Of a DNA stretch of 64,000 bases, positions 1-15,617 are shown in pieces. Position numbers and translations under genes: made by a program. This stretch comes from Pogonophryne albipinna (taxonomy: Eukaryota; Chordata; Actinopteri; Perciformes; Artedidraconidae): the NCBI GenBank assembly GCA_028583405.1, contig CM053261.1, positions 13,014,459 through 13,078,458 on the forward strand. Reading direction: 5' to 3'. The notes beneath the pieces are model-generated. The model was not told the DNA's origin. It did no database searches and worked only from the letters and a program-made list of their open reading frames with translations. The first letter of the stretch is position 1; each line of letters starts with the position of its first letter.

Positions 1-2588
1 GAGCACAACCGAGTAACTTTTACCCATACTTCCACAGCATCAAGGTTTTTAAACCTGAATGTCAACATACAGTAACCAAAAGGGAACTCAGTACAGTAGC
101 TGCTGTAGATGAACATGGGAGTCTGCTTAAGTAATTAACTGTGACAACATTTGAGTGTAAGGCTATTTTTCGATAAGGTGCCATTAAAGATGTATTATCA
201 CACTAAGTTATTTAAGTAGTTAGGTAGGTAGGTAGGTGAAAAGGAAATAAAACAATTTAATAGTATATGCCTGTCAAGCTTAAAACACCATATCTGACTC
301 AAAAAGCCAGATGTGTAATTAGACAAATGCATCTTATCTGTGAAATCACACAGACTCCTGTTATACGTGGCCACAAAGTAAAATGTTACCTTTGTGACTA
401 AATCAAAAATAAATCAGCACTTTTCTAACTTTGTCTTTATTCTCCTCTTATGGCACTTAGTCTCAGACCTTCGTTCATGTGGGGGATTCAAAATCACCAT
501 TTGTGGTTATGTGAATGACAGACATGTCTTGGCCTTGACCACTAATGTAGTAATTTCTTCTCTCAACTTTATATGAAGCCTTTTTTAAAACAGGTGTCAT
601 TAATCATATCTTCAATGGGTTCAAATACCTCCTGTGTGGTCTAGTCTGAAAAGTAAAATAAAATACAAATAATAAAATAAACATATATGGCCATTTTGGT
701 TGTCATCAGTCCAATATAGGTATATATAGGTAAAGCTCACCATTAATGAACTGGACATATCTATTACAATCTTGTAATTTATTATTTGCCCCCATTGGAC
801 TTGAATAGATCAAAAGGCTTTTTCAATTAATATAGAAACTGCTTTTTCATGCAATATATTACATTATTAATAATTGATTAGTCCTTAGATCATACTGTTA
901 AAAATGTGGACAGAAAACTCTGCTGTTGGCCATCTGAAGATATTCTGCTGCTGCAACAGCAAGTGAAAGAGCACTATCTGCTGGTCTGGTGAAAGTATTG
1001 CGTGTGAGATGTGACACTTGTCATTGGATATGAGAGTATTGGGCATAAAGATGTTAAAACCCATATCTTTGATAACTGCTACTGATGTACATAATGTAAC
1101 TGTAATATATAACAATATATGTAATATATTTCTTCTTTATGTCAGGGAATTTTAGTCACCCTTCAAGCAATACAGTTTCTCTACTTTGCTATAGACGTTT
1201 AAAATAAATTCTTCTTAGGTGTAGTAATGATGTAGCTCCACAAGCAGATGATTTGAAAAATATATATTGGCTTCATCAATATGTTTAGCATTTCTCTATT
1301 TTATTGTGCACTGTGTGAAGAGTTGATTTATTTTTTAATAGATAACAAACAAAAAATTCTCTGTGACAAAGTATTGATGGCGAAACAAAGATAAAAGGAT
1401 TTCAATTTGTTAAAATAGGAAGTACCTTAGAGTTTTATTTTTATTTTGTGTCAACTAAATCTTTCAGTTGACCTTTTAGGAGTCATTATGGACAACCCTA
1501 GATTTGAACAAATCTCCTAAGCGTTAAATTAGATTTCTATGAATCAGACAAAATCCCTCTTTATGTCTGACGTAAATGTTTGAGGTGAACATGGCAAGGA
1601 CATTTGCCGCTTAATTATTAAAAGTGTGTGCTGTCTGCTCGGAGGGGGAGATATTCTCTGGACATGATGTGACTGACCTTGTTGCTTTCAACCCATTCAC
1701 ACTCCCGCCTTGCTTCACTGGTGGATGTCACAGTGTCACCCACAGGGATGAGAGAGAGGGATAAAGAGAGGTGGTTGGTGGACATTCCTACACTGGTTGC
1801 TACTTACAAGTTCTGCATTTACACACCCACAATACCCCCCCCCCCAAACACACACACGCACAGCAAGTCACAGCACCCTCACGTAGATCTCTGGCAAAGC
1901 CAAAGCGATGCAACTGCTCCTTCATTGTGGAATCCCTTAACTCCCTCCTTCTCCCACTCTTTCTCCCCACTCCCCCCAATCTCTACCCCAATCCCTGCTA
2001 GATGGCCCCGCTCTTTTCTCCTGGTTGTCATGGAGACGGCTAACACAGCCATCACTTTTACCAATTTCCTCAGAGACAGGTGCTGGCACAATGACTGCTT
2101 CCTCGCCGGCTGAAAGGGGAAGGGGCAAGAGGGGTCCATGGGAACTCCAGGCGGACACTCTGAGGGCTGTCCAAGTGTCCTCCTCCCCAGGCCATGCCGA
2201 GAAAAGAAGGCTAATTTGTTGTCCCTGTTTTCCCAGGGAGGGGGGATGCAGGAGGAAGAAGGAGGGGGGAGAGAGAGAGGCTGTGGGTGAAAGGAGGGCG
2301 AGCGAGCAAGCGAGAATAAGGCAGAGAGAGAGAGTGAGAGCATGCAAAGGGGTCTTCACCAGTTTTCAAAACAAACCGCCTAATATCAGTCACTTCTCGT
2401 TTTCTCCTGCCAATGGGTGGCAAGGTCCTTCTTTCTCCCCTTGTTTCTTCATCTCCTCTCACTTCTCCTATTCTCCTGCTACAGGTCTTTGGGTCCGGAA
2501 ACAATGGCGAGTCATGGCATCATGACTGCAAGATGTTTCAATTTAGCTTTCAGCAAGCGTTTATTACCCCCTTTGTGAGTCCCTTGTA

Positions 2589-2614
2589 TGTGTGTGTGTG
2601 TGTGTGTGTGTGTG
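2589..2614. repeat. (TG)13 microsatellite
   Basis: Uninterrupted dinucleotide run of 26 bp. Confidence 0.9.
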
Positions 2615-3210
2615 GACTGCAATGTTTAGTGACAAATACGCTGAGCAGTAACAATAAAACTTTTTTCAACTTAAGCTAATAGCATAACACAACATTGGTC
2701 AGACAGAATGTTAATGAAACATTAAAACATACTACTAAATATCAAACAGTTTATGAATATTGTTCACTTGTTTCCACTTTGATATTATAATGTCACATAA
2801 AATATTAATACGTTTAATTTATTAGGGAACATTTCATGTGAGTATGGTTGATAAGCTAATGTTTCTTTTTTTAATTCACTGTTTACTGCTTTCTTTCAGA
2901 GCCTGGCTGACACTCTGAAAGAGGGGCTGTCTGTCGGCACAGCTACAAAGTATTTACTGCCCCTCTTAAGAGAGAAGCCCTGGGCTTCCAGTTTGATGGA
3001 GCTGTATGTGTGTATCTGTCTGTACATGTGTGTCTGCTTATGAAGATGTGTGACTTTGTTCATGCGTGTGTGGGGGCTCTTGTTTGAATAGACCATACAA
3101 ACTTTTTGTTGGTGGCACAAAACTCTTTGAGGCCGCATATAAAGCACGTACCTTCTGTTAAGGACGAGCCATTCAGCTGCAAAAGACCCTAACGGCTGTT
3201 GTATTGGCCT

Positions 3211-3219
3211 GTGTGTGTG

Positions 3220-3275
<56 letters not shown>

Positions 3276-3277
3276 TG
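3211..3277. repeat. Compound (GT)11-(GCGT)n microsatellite
   Basis: A pure GT run at 3211-3232 passes into about eleven GCGT units at 3233-3277. The tetranucleotide part probably arose by slippage after a T-to-C change in one GT unit. Confidence 0.9.
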
Positions 3278-4061
3278 TTTGTGTGCAATTTATAAATGCC
3301 AATAAAATCTGATTCGCAGGTGTATTAAAAGTACATTATTCTAAAATGTGAATAAACATCTGAGGAGCAATCTGAGAGCTACATCGAGAAACAAACAGAA
3401 TGGGAAGAGGTAAACAAAGGTAGCTTGTATTTTTCAGTACAGCCAACACGGGATGAATAGGCAGAAGGGACAATGTGTTAATAAGTATAGGCTGAAACTG
3501 ACTCACTGTGCAGTCATGGGCTGGCAGTGTTTGGCTAACACCTTGATGGAAGGCGCACCCTTTGAGAGGCAGACACTGTGATCAACCTCCCTGTTTCCTC
3601 GAGATAAGTAGTCATTGCACTCCGTATGGCTCTCAACTTTTAATTTTTGCCTTGCTTCTGCAATTATTCCCCATTGCTCTGCATGTGAAAGGGGCTTTCC
3701 CTTTGTGGTTTCAAACTCTCTCTGTTTGTCCTTTTTTACTCTTCTTCAACAAAGCGCGGCTGTGCCTCAGTGGCTAAATCTGCTTCTTGGTTTTGACAAA
3801 ACATTTGCTTACTTGACCAAAAGGCACTGTGGCTGCTGCTTGGAGCATTTGGTCCTACATTATCGGTTGCGCACATTGAGCTGCTCTGTGTTTGGCTGTT
3901 ATATAGCATATCCATGGATCTTTGTGGCATGCTGGGGTCATAGACGCGGGCAGAGCAGGGAAACTTGGATTTAATCGTTCATAAAAATCATTCTCTTTTT
4001 CTTCATAAGGCTCATCTGTAAATATAGTTTTAACGCTTTCCCTATCATCTTCTGGCTGTTG

Positions 4062-5061
4062 NNNNNNNNNNNNNNNNNNNNNNNNNNNNNNNNNNNNNNN
4101 NNNNNNNNNNNNNNNNNNNNNNNNNNNNNNNNNNNNNNNNNNNNNNNNNNNNNNNNNNNNNNNNNNNNNNNNNNNNNNNNNNNNNNNNNNNNNNNNNNNN
4201 NNNNNNNNNNNNNNNNNNNNNNNNNNNNNNNNNNNNNNNNNNNNNNNNNNNNNNNNNNNNNNNNNNNNNNNNNNNNNNNNNNNNNNNNNNNNNNNNNNNN
4301 NNNNNNNNNNNNNNNNNNNNNNNNNNNNNNNNNNNNNNNNNNNNNNNNNNNNNNNNNNNNNNNNNNNNNNNNNNNNNNNNNNNNNNNNNNNNNNNNNNNN
4401 NNNNNNNNNNNNNNNNNNNNNNNNNNNNNNNNNNNNNNNNNNNNNNNNNNNNNNNNNNNNNNNNNNNNNNNNNNNNNNNNNNNNNNNNNNNNNNNNNNNN
4501 NNNNNNNNNNNNNNNNNNNNNNNNNNNNNNNNNNNNNNNNNNNNNNNNNNNNNNNNNNNNNNNNNNNNNNNNNNNNNNNNNNNNNNNNNNNNNNNNNNNN
4601 NNNNNNNNNNNNNNNNNNNNNNNNNNNNNNNNNNNNNNNNNNNNNNNNNNNNNNNNNNNNNNNNNNNNNNNNNNNNNNNNNNNNNNNNNNNNNNNNNNNN
4701 NNNNNNNNNNNNNNNNNNNNNNNNNNNNNNNNNNNNNNNNNNNNNNNNNNNNNNNNNNNNNNNNNNNNNNNNNNNNNNNNNNNNNNNNNNNNNNNNNNNN
4801 NNNNNNNNNNNNNNNNNNNNNNNNNNNNNNNNNNNNNNNNNNNNNNNNNNNNNNNNNNNNNNNNNNNNNNNNNNNNNNNNNNNNNNNNNNNNNNNNNNNN
4901 NNNNNNNNNNNNNNNNNNNNNNNNNNNNNNNNNNNNNNNNNNNNNNNNNNNNNNNNNNNNNNNNNNNNNNNNNNNNNNNNNNNNNNNNNNNNNNNNNNNN
5001 NNNNNNNNNNNNNNNNNNNNNNNNNNNNNNNNNNNNNNNNNNNNNNNNNNNNNNNNNNNNN
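4062..5061. other. Assembly gap (1,000 N)
   Basis: Exactly 1,000 undetermined bases. The round size suggests a scaffolding gap of unknown true length. The sequence to its right is a degenerate repeat, which probably caused the break. Confidence 0.98.
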
Positions 5062-5460
5062 AAGTCTGGTGCTGTTTGGACGATTTTCCATTGAATTACA
5101 ACAACATCGTATTTTTTGGCGAAGGATGCGTTGCCATGGAAACGGCATACGGTGATATCTCAGATTTCACGTTGAGCTGTTGAGGCATGGACCAGTGATA
5201 TAAAAGTGAAGATTTGGGGACGATGGGACCGTGTCCATTGGATTTACAGCGACACCGTTGTTTATGGCGAAGGATCCGTCGCCATGGTAACGCCAAATTA
5301 AGTAACGTCAGATTTGACCTAGAGCTGTTCAGGGCTGTAGTGTTAACCATCATGTGAAGTTTGGTGGCGTTCTGAGTATGTCAGTTTGAGTTATGACATC
5401 ATCGTGTTCCATGGCGAGGGACCGCCTAGCATCGAGCGAACGCGAACTTTGGCGCCAAAT
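5062..5460. repeat. Degenerate ~148-bp repeat units beside the gap
   Basis: The landmark GGCGAAGGATGCGTTGCC at 5118 recurs with changes at 5266 (GGCGAAGGATCCGTCGCC) and more weakly at 5413, giving spacings of 148 and 147 bp. Shared words such as CCATTG and CCATGGNAACG keep the same register. At least 2.3 units are visible and the array probably continues into the N gap. It also encodes similar short minus-strand peptides, but nothing suggests a gene. Confidence 0.7.
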
Positions 5461-5760
5461 AACGGCTCCGCCGTGCGAAAGAAAAAAACTTCCGTGATAA
5501 CTTTAAATTGCCCATGTCTCGTGAAGCTACCCGACGAATTTCGAGCCGTACGGATAAGTCCCTAGGACAAGATAGATTTTGCGCGGAGGACGAAAAACGC
5601 GATAAATCGCGTTTTTTCCGACACAAAATTCAAAATGGCCGACTTCCTGTACGTTATTTTATACCCCTCCAAGAGGCTTTTTGGTTCGTCTCCGCACCCT
5701 AGATATGCGTAGCGAGTTTCGTTCGTTTACGTGAAATAAGTCAAGCTAAGGTACATGTGA
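5461..5760. repeat. Probable dispersed repeat, family unknown
   Basis: CpG-rich sequence following the 148-bp units, with the motif AAAATGGCCGACTTCCTGT near 5631, which I associate with dispersed teleost repeats. I cannot name the family, and no terminal repeats or coding potential are visible. Confidence 0.35.
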
Positions 5761-8562
5761 TGGTAGCTAGTTAGTGCTCTTACCTGTGATGCCTCCTCCA
5801 AACAGCATAATAACCAGACTGTATCATTAAAACTAAGTACCAGTTCTAGATCCTTGACTTTAGACAAACAATTCAAAAGACAACATGTATTTAAAGACCA
5901 ATCTTTAACCTGAGATATTAGTTATACAATAATAGTATTGACAATCTAAAAAAACTGAGCAACTCAACAGTCAACTTTATATTTCTTATTGTCCAAAGCA
6001 TTTATTATTTTCATTTTTCCCCTCTCATATTCAGTGTGGACGGATTGAGACAGCCTGGCGTCCAGAGCTGCAGAGACTTCAGGGAGAAACCTCCGTGTGA
6101 TGGACGTCCAGTCTGTTGGTGTGGAGAGGACTGAGGGTCTTTCCTCAGCGAGGAGGACCAGACCTGATGGAGGAGCCCATGCTGGGCAAAGCTGATACCA
6201 ACTGCACAGGCCTAGTCTGTCACGTTATTTTACTAAATGTGTTTACTTATACATTTAATAGGTTTACACCTTCTGTCCATATGTACTTTTTATTTAAAAC
6301 ATTGGATTAACTTTTGGTTCACATTTCAATAAATTGTATTTGTATTTCCACTCCTTTCGTCCATTATTCTTACTGAAAATGTTAGATTACACATTCACAT
6401 CTGACTGAAGATTGGCCCCATTTATTTGTGACGTTGCAAACTCTGCGGTACAAGGCACAAGTGATGTGAAGCTCATAAAGTGAGGCAAATAGAAATAATC
6501 AGCTGATGGAGTGTAGATGTGGAAATAGCTGCATTCGATCAGCTGACTATGTTTTTCGCCACACTTTATAAGCCTGACTATAACCACCCCTTCTGAGGTG
6601 CAGGCAGCGTCACAAACAAATGATGGTCCTGATAGACTACAAAAATATTCGGTGTGCAGATCTTTGTTTTCACAATAAAAGTAGTTTCTTAGTGAATGTC
6701 CTGTACTGGTCTTAAAATCTCATAACATCAGCTTTTAATGTTCCTCTTGGATGTTCTTCTTGACCCTCAGAGAAGGAGAACATGTCGTGTCTTTCAGGCA
6801 TGTCCTTTCCTAACAAAAATTACAGGAAACATAAAACACATTATTGCAGAACAAGTGTGTTATTTATGAAAGAGGTGTGTTTGTGTGTTATGGGGCTGTT
6901 GATATAATTATTTTTTAATTGTAATCAGATTATGAATAAACAGTATGAAATTCATCAACATTGAAATATGTTATTTTCAAAATAATATTTAACTGTTATC
7001 AAAACGTAGTGCAACTGTAGAAGCTTGCTCTGTTGTCTCACTGAAAGAATAACTTTTACCACGTTTTTTACAGACAATATTGAGAGATAAATAGTAGCAG
7101 TTCTCACTATGTGTTACATATCTTTGCCTTCAATACATTAAATTAGAAAGCTGACAGTCATATTGCTTGTTAACATCTAAAATGTAACCTTTTGCATGGA
7201 AAAAAAAAACAACTTAATTGATGTGTAGGTGATCTAGTATTTAGTATTGTTTAATGGAATGTATATCAGTGTATTCAAGTCAATACTTCATTTATTTAAA
7301 CCAATATCTTTCTTGATTCTTTGTACAGTATGAAAAAAAGAGTCTTTGTACCTGAGCTGAAGTTCACTGCTGTGAGGAGTCCAGTTCTGTCTCTCACTCT
7401 GGTCCAGCCTGTCTGCATCACCTGGACACCTTAAACAAACATATATATATGTAAAGTACCATGTGTACAAACAATATAACTGATTCTCTTCTGTTGAACA
7501 TGTTGGATTGTGTATTGTCCGAGTCAGGGTCCTTTTTATTTTACTGTAACTTTGGAAATTGTGTTACCAATGCTTACTGTTTATTTGATATCAATTTGGT
7601 AATGCAATTAATAAAAACAACAAGGTTTGGGTTCGTTCTTCAGATGACTGTGACGTTAACGTGTAAGCTCAATAATGAACTCCAGCTCAACCAACCATAT
7701 TGTAATATCTAAGTAATCATCTTGAAATATGACATTAGTAATTGTAATATACACACATTTTATTGTGAGGCTGATTTCACATACACTACTTCGACGTTAG
7801 CTAAATAGAAAATAGCATGGATAATTTACAAAGGCTTTAAAAACACAGCAGGAGCCCAAGACAATTATAAAACTTGTCATTATTTCAGTACAGTTCAATT
7901 GGTTTTATTTTTATAAACGGTTATCAACCGTTAGTGCCAAAGCAGTAGGCTATAATATATTAATACTGCTGTAGACTACAACCACTACTTGTTTAGCTAG
8001 CATAAACTCAACAAAGCTAGCGTTAGCTGGCTGACTGACGTTATTTTGCCGCTAAACTGCACGATATAAAACGGTGGTCTTCAAAGCGGATTTAATCCTC
8101 AATCACAATAATAATATTCAAAGTAATACTGGGCAAGTAATGGGCAAAATGTACCGTTGATTGATGCGCCCTGTCAGCGGACTGGTAGCGACCATAGACT
8201 GTATATATAGGTAGCGACACGAACCGTTAGCCCGCAGTCTCCAGTCACCCGAGCCTCGTCCTTCTGATAGCTCCGCCCCTTCACTCCAACCCCCCACATC
8301 TACAGGTGAAAATTACTTTTGCGACACATTTATCGCAAGAAGTGTAGCAAAAGTCAAGACCGCAGATTCGTCGATTTATACTGCCACAGAGCAGATTCGT
8401 CAAGTTGTAATGACTGATTTGAGAGGTTGTAATAAATAAAGTTGCAGTTGTAATGGAAAATATATTTAAAAAAAATTTATTTTTCTGCACGTGAACATTT
8501 CATCACTAAGTTCATTTTTTTTTTACAAGCTACAAAACTTTTTTTTTTCTTCTGTGACTTCA
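5761..8562. other. No confident gene
   Basis: Mostly AT-rich sequence. Two GC-richer islands could be exons of an unknown transcript. Positions 6034-6225 follow an AG and precede an AATAAA at about 6329. Positions 7357-7434 on the minus strand are flanked by an AG acceptor and a GTACAA donor. I cannot assign either to a protein family. A CpG-richer patch at 8160-8290 could be a promoter. Confidence 0.3.
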
Positions 8563-8682
8563 AATTTGGTTCACAGTTACGTGGATATTTTTTACAAGTG
8601 TAAATTTGGTTCACAGTTACGTGGATATTTTATACAAGTGTACATTTGGTTCACAGTTACGTGGATATTTTATACAAGTGTA
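8563..8682. repeat. Three tandem 40-bp repeats
   Basis: Units start at 8563, 8603 and 8643 and begin AATTTGGTTCACAGTTACG. They differ by only a few bases. The unit length is not a multiple of three, so the open frame across the array is incidental. Confidence 0.9.
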
Positions 8683-8965
8683 AATGTATGCACACAAACT
8701 CAGATTTTTTTTCTGCAAGTGCTCACATCAGGTTTTACACGCTCTCGCATTTTGCACCATATCTACCTTCATACTACGGCACGTAACAATATCTGTTACA
8801 GAAGTTGAGCAAACATGATTTGGGACACAGCAATTTGGCCTACAGTACCTGTGCTAAAATTAATTATTTCGGATTTTGAATATCCTGGCTAAATAACATT
8901 ATTGTTTTATGGTAGAGGGTATACACATGTAAAACCAAGCTTTTAAAAAACAAGCATTAGACCTT

Positions 8966-11250
<2,285 letters not shown>

Positions 11251-11494
11251 ATACAAAATATATGATATAATGTGGTGGGGACCTAAATGGCACCGAATGC
11301 TAGGAATGACCCGGTTACATTTTCTTATTCATATGAAAATGTGCTATATAAAGAAAAAGTCCATAAACAAATAAATATGTACATCCTTCCTTATTCTCTA
11401 ACCGATTAGTACTCCAAACTCAGTGGCGAGCCGTGACTTTTATACCTAGGCCCTCTGACCCCCCCCTTCCCTCGACAAAAAAGAAGAGTTATTA
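11251..11494. other. Short spacer; possible end of an older hAT element at 11421
   Basis: From 11421 the sequence begins CAGTGGCGAGCCGTGAC, which resembles the outer end of a hAT element (CAGTGGCG...). No matching opposite end was found, and the younger 5.5-kb hAT is inserted just inside it. Otherwise nothing is recognised. Confidence 0.35.
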
Positions 11495-11929
11495 CGTCAC
11501 AGCAGAGATGTTCACAAGTCTTTTTTTGCAAGTCCAAGTCAAGTCTCAAGTCTTTGGTCACGAGTCCAAGTCAAGTCTCAAGTCTTTGTGGGGTGAGACT
11601 TGATCAAGTCTCAAGTCTTTGGTCACGAGTCCAAGTCAAGTCTCAAGTCTCTAAAAAATAAAAGTCTCATGTCTCTTCTGGTTGTAATAAGCCTTCTATT
11701 GTCTGCTGCTATCCAGTCTGTTAAGAATACTGCACAGCTATATCTAAGAAATTCAAAGCATTTACTGTATTATTATCACTCCTATATCTATTAGCATACA
11801 GTATCAGTACTGATTAGTTGTTTGTTATATGATCACTTTAAACAGGCTATTGCAATGCAATATGAGGAAAAACATCACACTTTAGCTAAATGCAAACAAC
11901 TTCTAAGCAAAACACTTCAGAATCAGAAA

Positions 11930-11990
11930 TCAGTATCACAAATACTTTATTAATCCCCCGCAGAGAAACTGTTAAAAGTAAACATTTGTT
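11930..11990. repeat. LINE-tail-like retroposon fragment
   Basis: Contains ATACTTTATTAATCCCCC, matching the ACTTTATTGATCCC-type tail that is widespread in teleost retroposons. Only the tail is recognisable. Confidence 0.45.
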
Positions 11991-12758
11991 CTGTGCCATT
12001 TGCAACAAAAAAACTATTGCTGCAATATTATCTGAAATATACTGAACTGGTGATATTAAAACATGACCTGTTCCAAAAGAGATATCTACCATTAACACCA
12101 TTTACCAGCCAAATGCTGGTAAATCATGCAAGTGGCTGGTTCTGTATGTTGCACGCACCAGCCAAAAATAACAATGGCAATCTATTGAGTGGTTGGTAAA
12201 ATGTCAACATTCACTAGGCTAGTGTTAGAAATTAAAATCAATGTTTTGATAGCATAATGAACCATAAAACATACCGTCAGTTTAAAAGCGGTTTTATACT
12301 GAAAAACCAGAAGTTCCTGTGCACAACCAGTTGTTAAGCTTTTATTCTGAAAATCCTTCATCTCCGGTTAGCATTTAGCATGAGGCTAATATACCATTTA
12401 CTATAGAGGTGAATTTAGCAGCGAGATGATATGATGTTGCACACCGAAACCTACTGATTTCAACACTACAACTACAGACGTCGAGATATTATTATTGTTG
12501 TTGAATATTAAATGAAGGTACAGTTTATTTGAGTACGTTATTGTTTACAGATGTGGGTAGCATGTGACAACTTCCGGAACGACCGGAAACCAAACTGCCG
12601 TGGAGTATTTCCTGGAGTATTGATTACAGCGTTTAGAATGTGTTAAATGAAAATTCATGAAAGAGTTAAGGAAGAGAAAAGGCGTGTTTAGATATATATT
12701 GAATGTACAATGTCTGTATCCTCTGATATGCGAAACAACGGACATTAAGACGTGGAGA

Positions 12759-15617
12759 GCCGGTGTTGCAGTATAACGTGAGTCATGACAACTGGCGACA
12801 TTCTATTATTTTCGTCATAGGAATCCGGGGCGTGTACATTGAGGACCCATTGTTGACTTACCATGTCGATCGCCTCGTTTGTCGTTTACGTTCATCTTTT
12901 GCTATATCTGCCTTCCTAAGATCACTTTGATGCACATTCAGTACTCGTATGTGAGGTTGTGGGTGAGAAGTGGATATCGTGACGCTTACAGGGAGGTATC
13001 GAACATTACAAAGTAGGTGACTGTGTGGATGCCTGTTCAAAATATTGCAAACTTGAATAAATCATTTAAATTATATATTTGTGTCCGACTTTCATTTGTA
13101 CATCGTTCTTAATGTGATGTATAGTAGCTTTGATAGCTGTCCATACCTTCAGACAGCCTAAAAGTAAAACACAAGTCGTTTATTCACAGCCCGAACGCTC
13201 ATCGAGATGACTGGATCACTCATGACAGGTTGTGATCAGCTCCGATTAAATTGTGATATCAATGCTGTAGCTATTCTCCAGGGATCACGTTTTTTTTATG
13301 AAATACCTGTATCCCTCTCATCACAACAAGACTCTACACTGTGCAGGAAAAACAATTACATACATGAAAATAACCTTGATGCATGGGAATGAATCACACA
13401 AACTATCTTCCGTGGCTATACTGTTATGTCACAGTAACGGTCAACCACAGAAACGTAAGTCCAGCGGGGCACAAGTTGAATACATATAATACATTTGTAC
13501 ATCGTTGTTAATGTGATGTATAGTAGCTTTGATAGCTGTCCATACCTAAAAGCAAAACACAAGTTGTTTATTCACAGCCCGAAAGCAGCATCGAGATGAC
13601 TGGATCATCTGCAGTGTTGGGCAAGTTACTTCCAAAATGTAATACAGTACATTACTTATTACTGTCTTTTTTAAGTAATAGGCTACGTTAACTTACATTA
13701 CAATATTACTGTCTCTGAAATGTAATGACTTACACTACTTTTATATTAGCCTACTTTTGAGTTACTTTACCAAAATAACCTTAAAAGAATGGCTAAGTAT
13801 TTTAAATGCTAAAATGTAGTTTAGTGCAGCTCATTATACATCCAGTGAAGGACAATGTGGTATAGCATAACAACTGTGTAGGCCATTAAGGCTACTCACA
13901 ACTTGTATTACACGGCTTAGTTGAATACTCGATTCTGATTCATTGAACATGTGACACGTTGTTAATACAGTAGTACAGACCACTGTCGATGACTACAATG
14001 AAGGTTGCTAACGAGGATCAAGAAAGAGAAAGCAAAAGAGGTTAAAAGACGGAGCGCTGAACGTCAGATAAATCACCAGAAGAAGGCAGACAGAATTGCT
14101 TAGACACAGGTGTCACATGAAATTCCTTATACAGCTTTACCCTTTTTTATCTCATGAAGTCCCTAAGTGACACACACTGAACAGTCTGCTGGGTTATGGT
14201 CCTTGTCATTTGCTTTTGTATTCCCATAACAACATGTCCAATATGTCCATGTGCCACGCTAACACATGTGACAGAACGAGCTACATTTGGAAAGGTTTTT
14301 TGTTGCTAAAGTTAACATTCAAGCCATTTAAGAATAAAGATGCTTACATGACATGTCATTTGTTAAAATTAAGCTGTCTTGGGCTCTTTTCTGATTCTGA
14401 TTACATATAACCTGTTGTAGAAACATTTCTTGATGAAATTGATATGAAACAAATGCCATAAATATTGCTGTGTCACTGGTGTCACATCGGGACATTAACC
14501 CTAAACATTCACAGTAAACCCGGAGTGACATATATGCACAATTACAAATATGATTATGATCTGCTCAGTTAATTTAGCTGATTCAATTATATTTAGTTAA
14601 CATATTCTCTATTCTTCAATTCAAAGTATGTACAAACAAATGTAAACCAAAAAATCATCCTCATTAATGAAGTTATAAATAAGAGTTACTTTACCATTGA
14701 AGCCCAATGTGACATATATGTCACATTTCAGATATTTGACACTAGGGGGGGTTACTTGTCAGAAATGTGTTCTAGGTGGTCTATTTAGTCTAAATGACGT
14801 TCCCCTTAATTTCCCCAAAAGTAGAAATGGGTCCGGGTTCTTATGGGTTAAACGTATAGGCTTAAAGGCATAATAGAACTACTGTATTATATATATTCAA
14901 CTTGTGCCCCGCTGGACTTACGTTTCTGTGGTTGACCGTTACTGTGACATAACACTCTAGCCACGGAAGATAGTTTGTGTGATTCATTCCCATGCATCAA
15001 GGTTATTTTCATGTATGTAACTGTTTTTCCTGCACAGTGTAGAGTCTTGTTGTGATGAGAGGGATACAGGTATTTCATAAAAAAAACGTGCTCCCTGGAG
15101 AATAGCTACAGCATTGATATCACAATTTAATCGGAGCTGATCACAACCTGTCATGAGTGATCCAGTCATCTCGATGAGCGTTCGGGCTGTGAATAAACGA
15201 CTTGTGTTTTACTTTTAGGCTGTCTGAAGGTATGGACAGCTATCAAAGCTACTATACATCACATTAAGAACGATGTACAAATGAAAGTCGGACACAAATA
15301 TATAATTTAAATGATTTATTCAAGTTTGCAATATTTTGAACAGGCATCCACACAGTCACCTACTTTGTAATGTTCGATACCTCCCTGTAAGCGTCACGAT
15401 ATCCACTTCTCACCCACAACCTCACATACGAGTACTGAATGTGCATCAAAGTGATCTTAGGAAGGCAGATATAGCAAAAGATGAACGTAAACGACAAACG
15501 AGGCGATCGACATGGTAAGTCAACAATGGGTCCTCAATGTACACGCCCCGGATTCCTATGACGAAAATAATAGAATGTCGCCAGTTGTCATGACTCACGT
15601 TATACTGCAACACCGGC
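12759..15617. mobile_element. Foldback element with 733-bp near-identical inverted arms
   Basis: The left arm (12759-13491) and right arm (14885-15617) are reverse complements with only scattered mismatches. Outer ends read GCCGGTGTTGCAGTATAACG and its complement. The 1.4-kb spacer begins with a partial direct copy (13492-13611) of left-arm sequence from about 13080-13215, then a CAGTGTTGGGCAAGTTACTT stretch (13613) like common fish hAT ends. The same 60-63-residue frames therefore appear mirrored in both arms, and I recognise no protein in them. No target duplication is evident. Confidence 0.8.

Larger units (their letters stand above)
1..4061. other. Gene-free left flank with simple repeats
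   Basis: I see no gene I can support here. The DNA is AT-rich up to about 1600. From 1650 to 2560 it becomes C/T- and GA-rich, and the several overlapping open frames there look compositional. Simple repeats include a short (AGGT)n run near 220-236, (TG)n at 2589-2614 and a compound GT/GCGT array at 3211-3277. A stretch at 2900-3010 is preceded by an acceptor-like TTTCAG and stays open for about 40 codons, but it resembles no protein I know. Confidence 0.5.

Noticed and set aside
1679..2525. Five overlapping open frames of 76-166 codons
   Set aside because: They occur on both strands of a C/T-G/A skewed stretch, have low-complexity Ser/Pro/Leu or Glu/Arg content, and resemble no family.
2896..3010. 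Exon-like open stretch after TTTCAG
   Set aside because: The frame runs into the GT microsatellite, there is no donor in a sensible place, and there is no recognisable protein.
4045..5183. Long open frames on both strands across the gap
   Set aside because: They consist of undetermined bases, and the frame is meaningless through N.
8491..8808. 105-codon frame over the 40-bp repeats
   Set aside because: The 40-bp unit changes frame each repeat, and the product is an artefact of A/T-rich repeats.
12858..15518. Mirrored 60-63-codon frames in the foldback arms
   Set aside because: They exist because the arms are copies. They are short, with no start context, domain or conservation signal visible.
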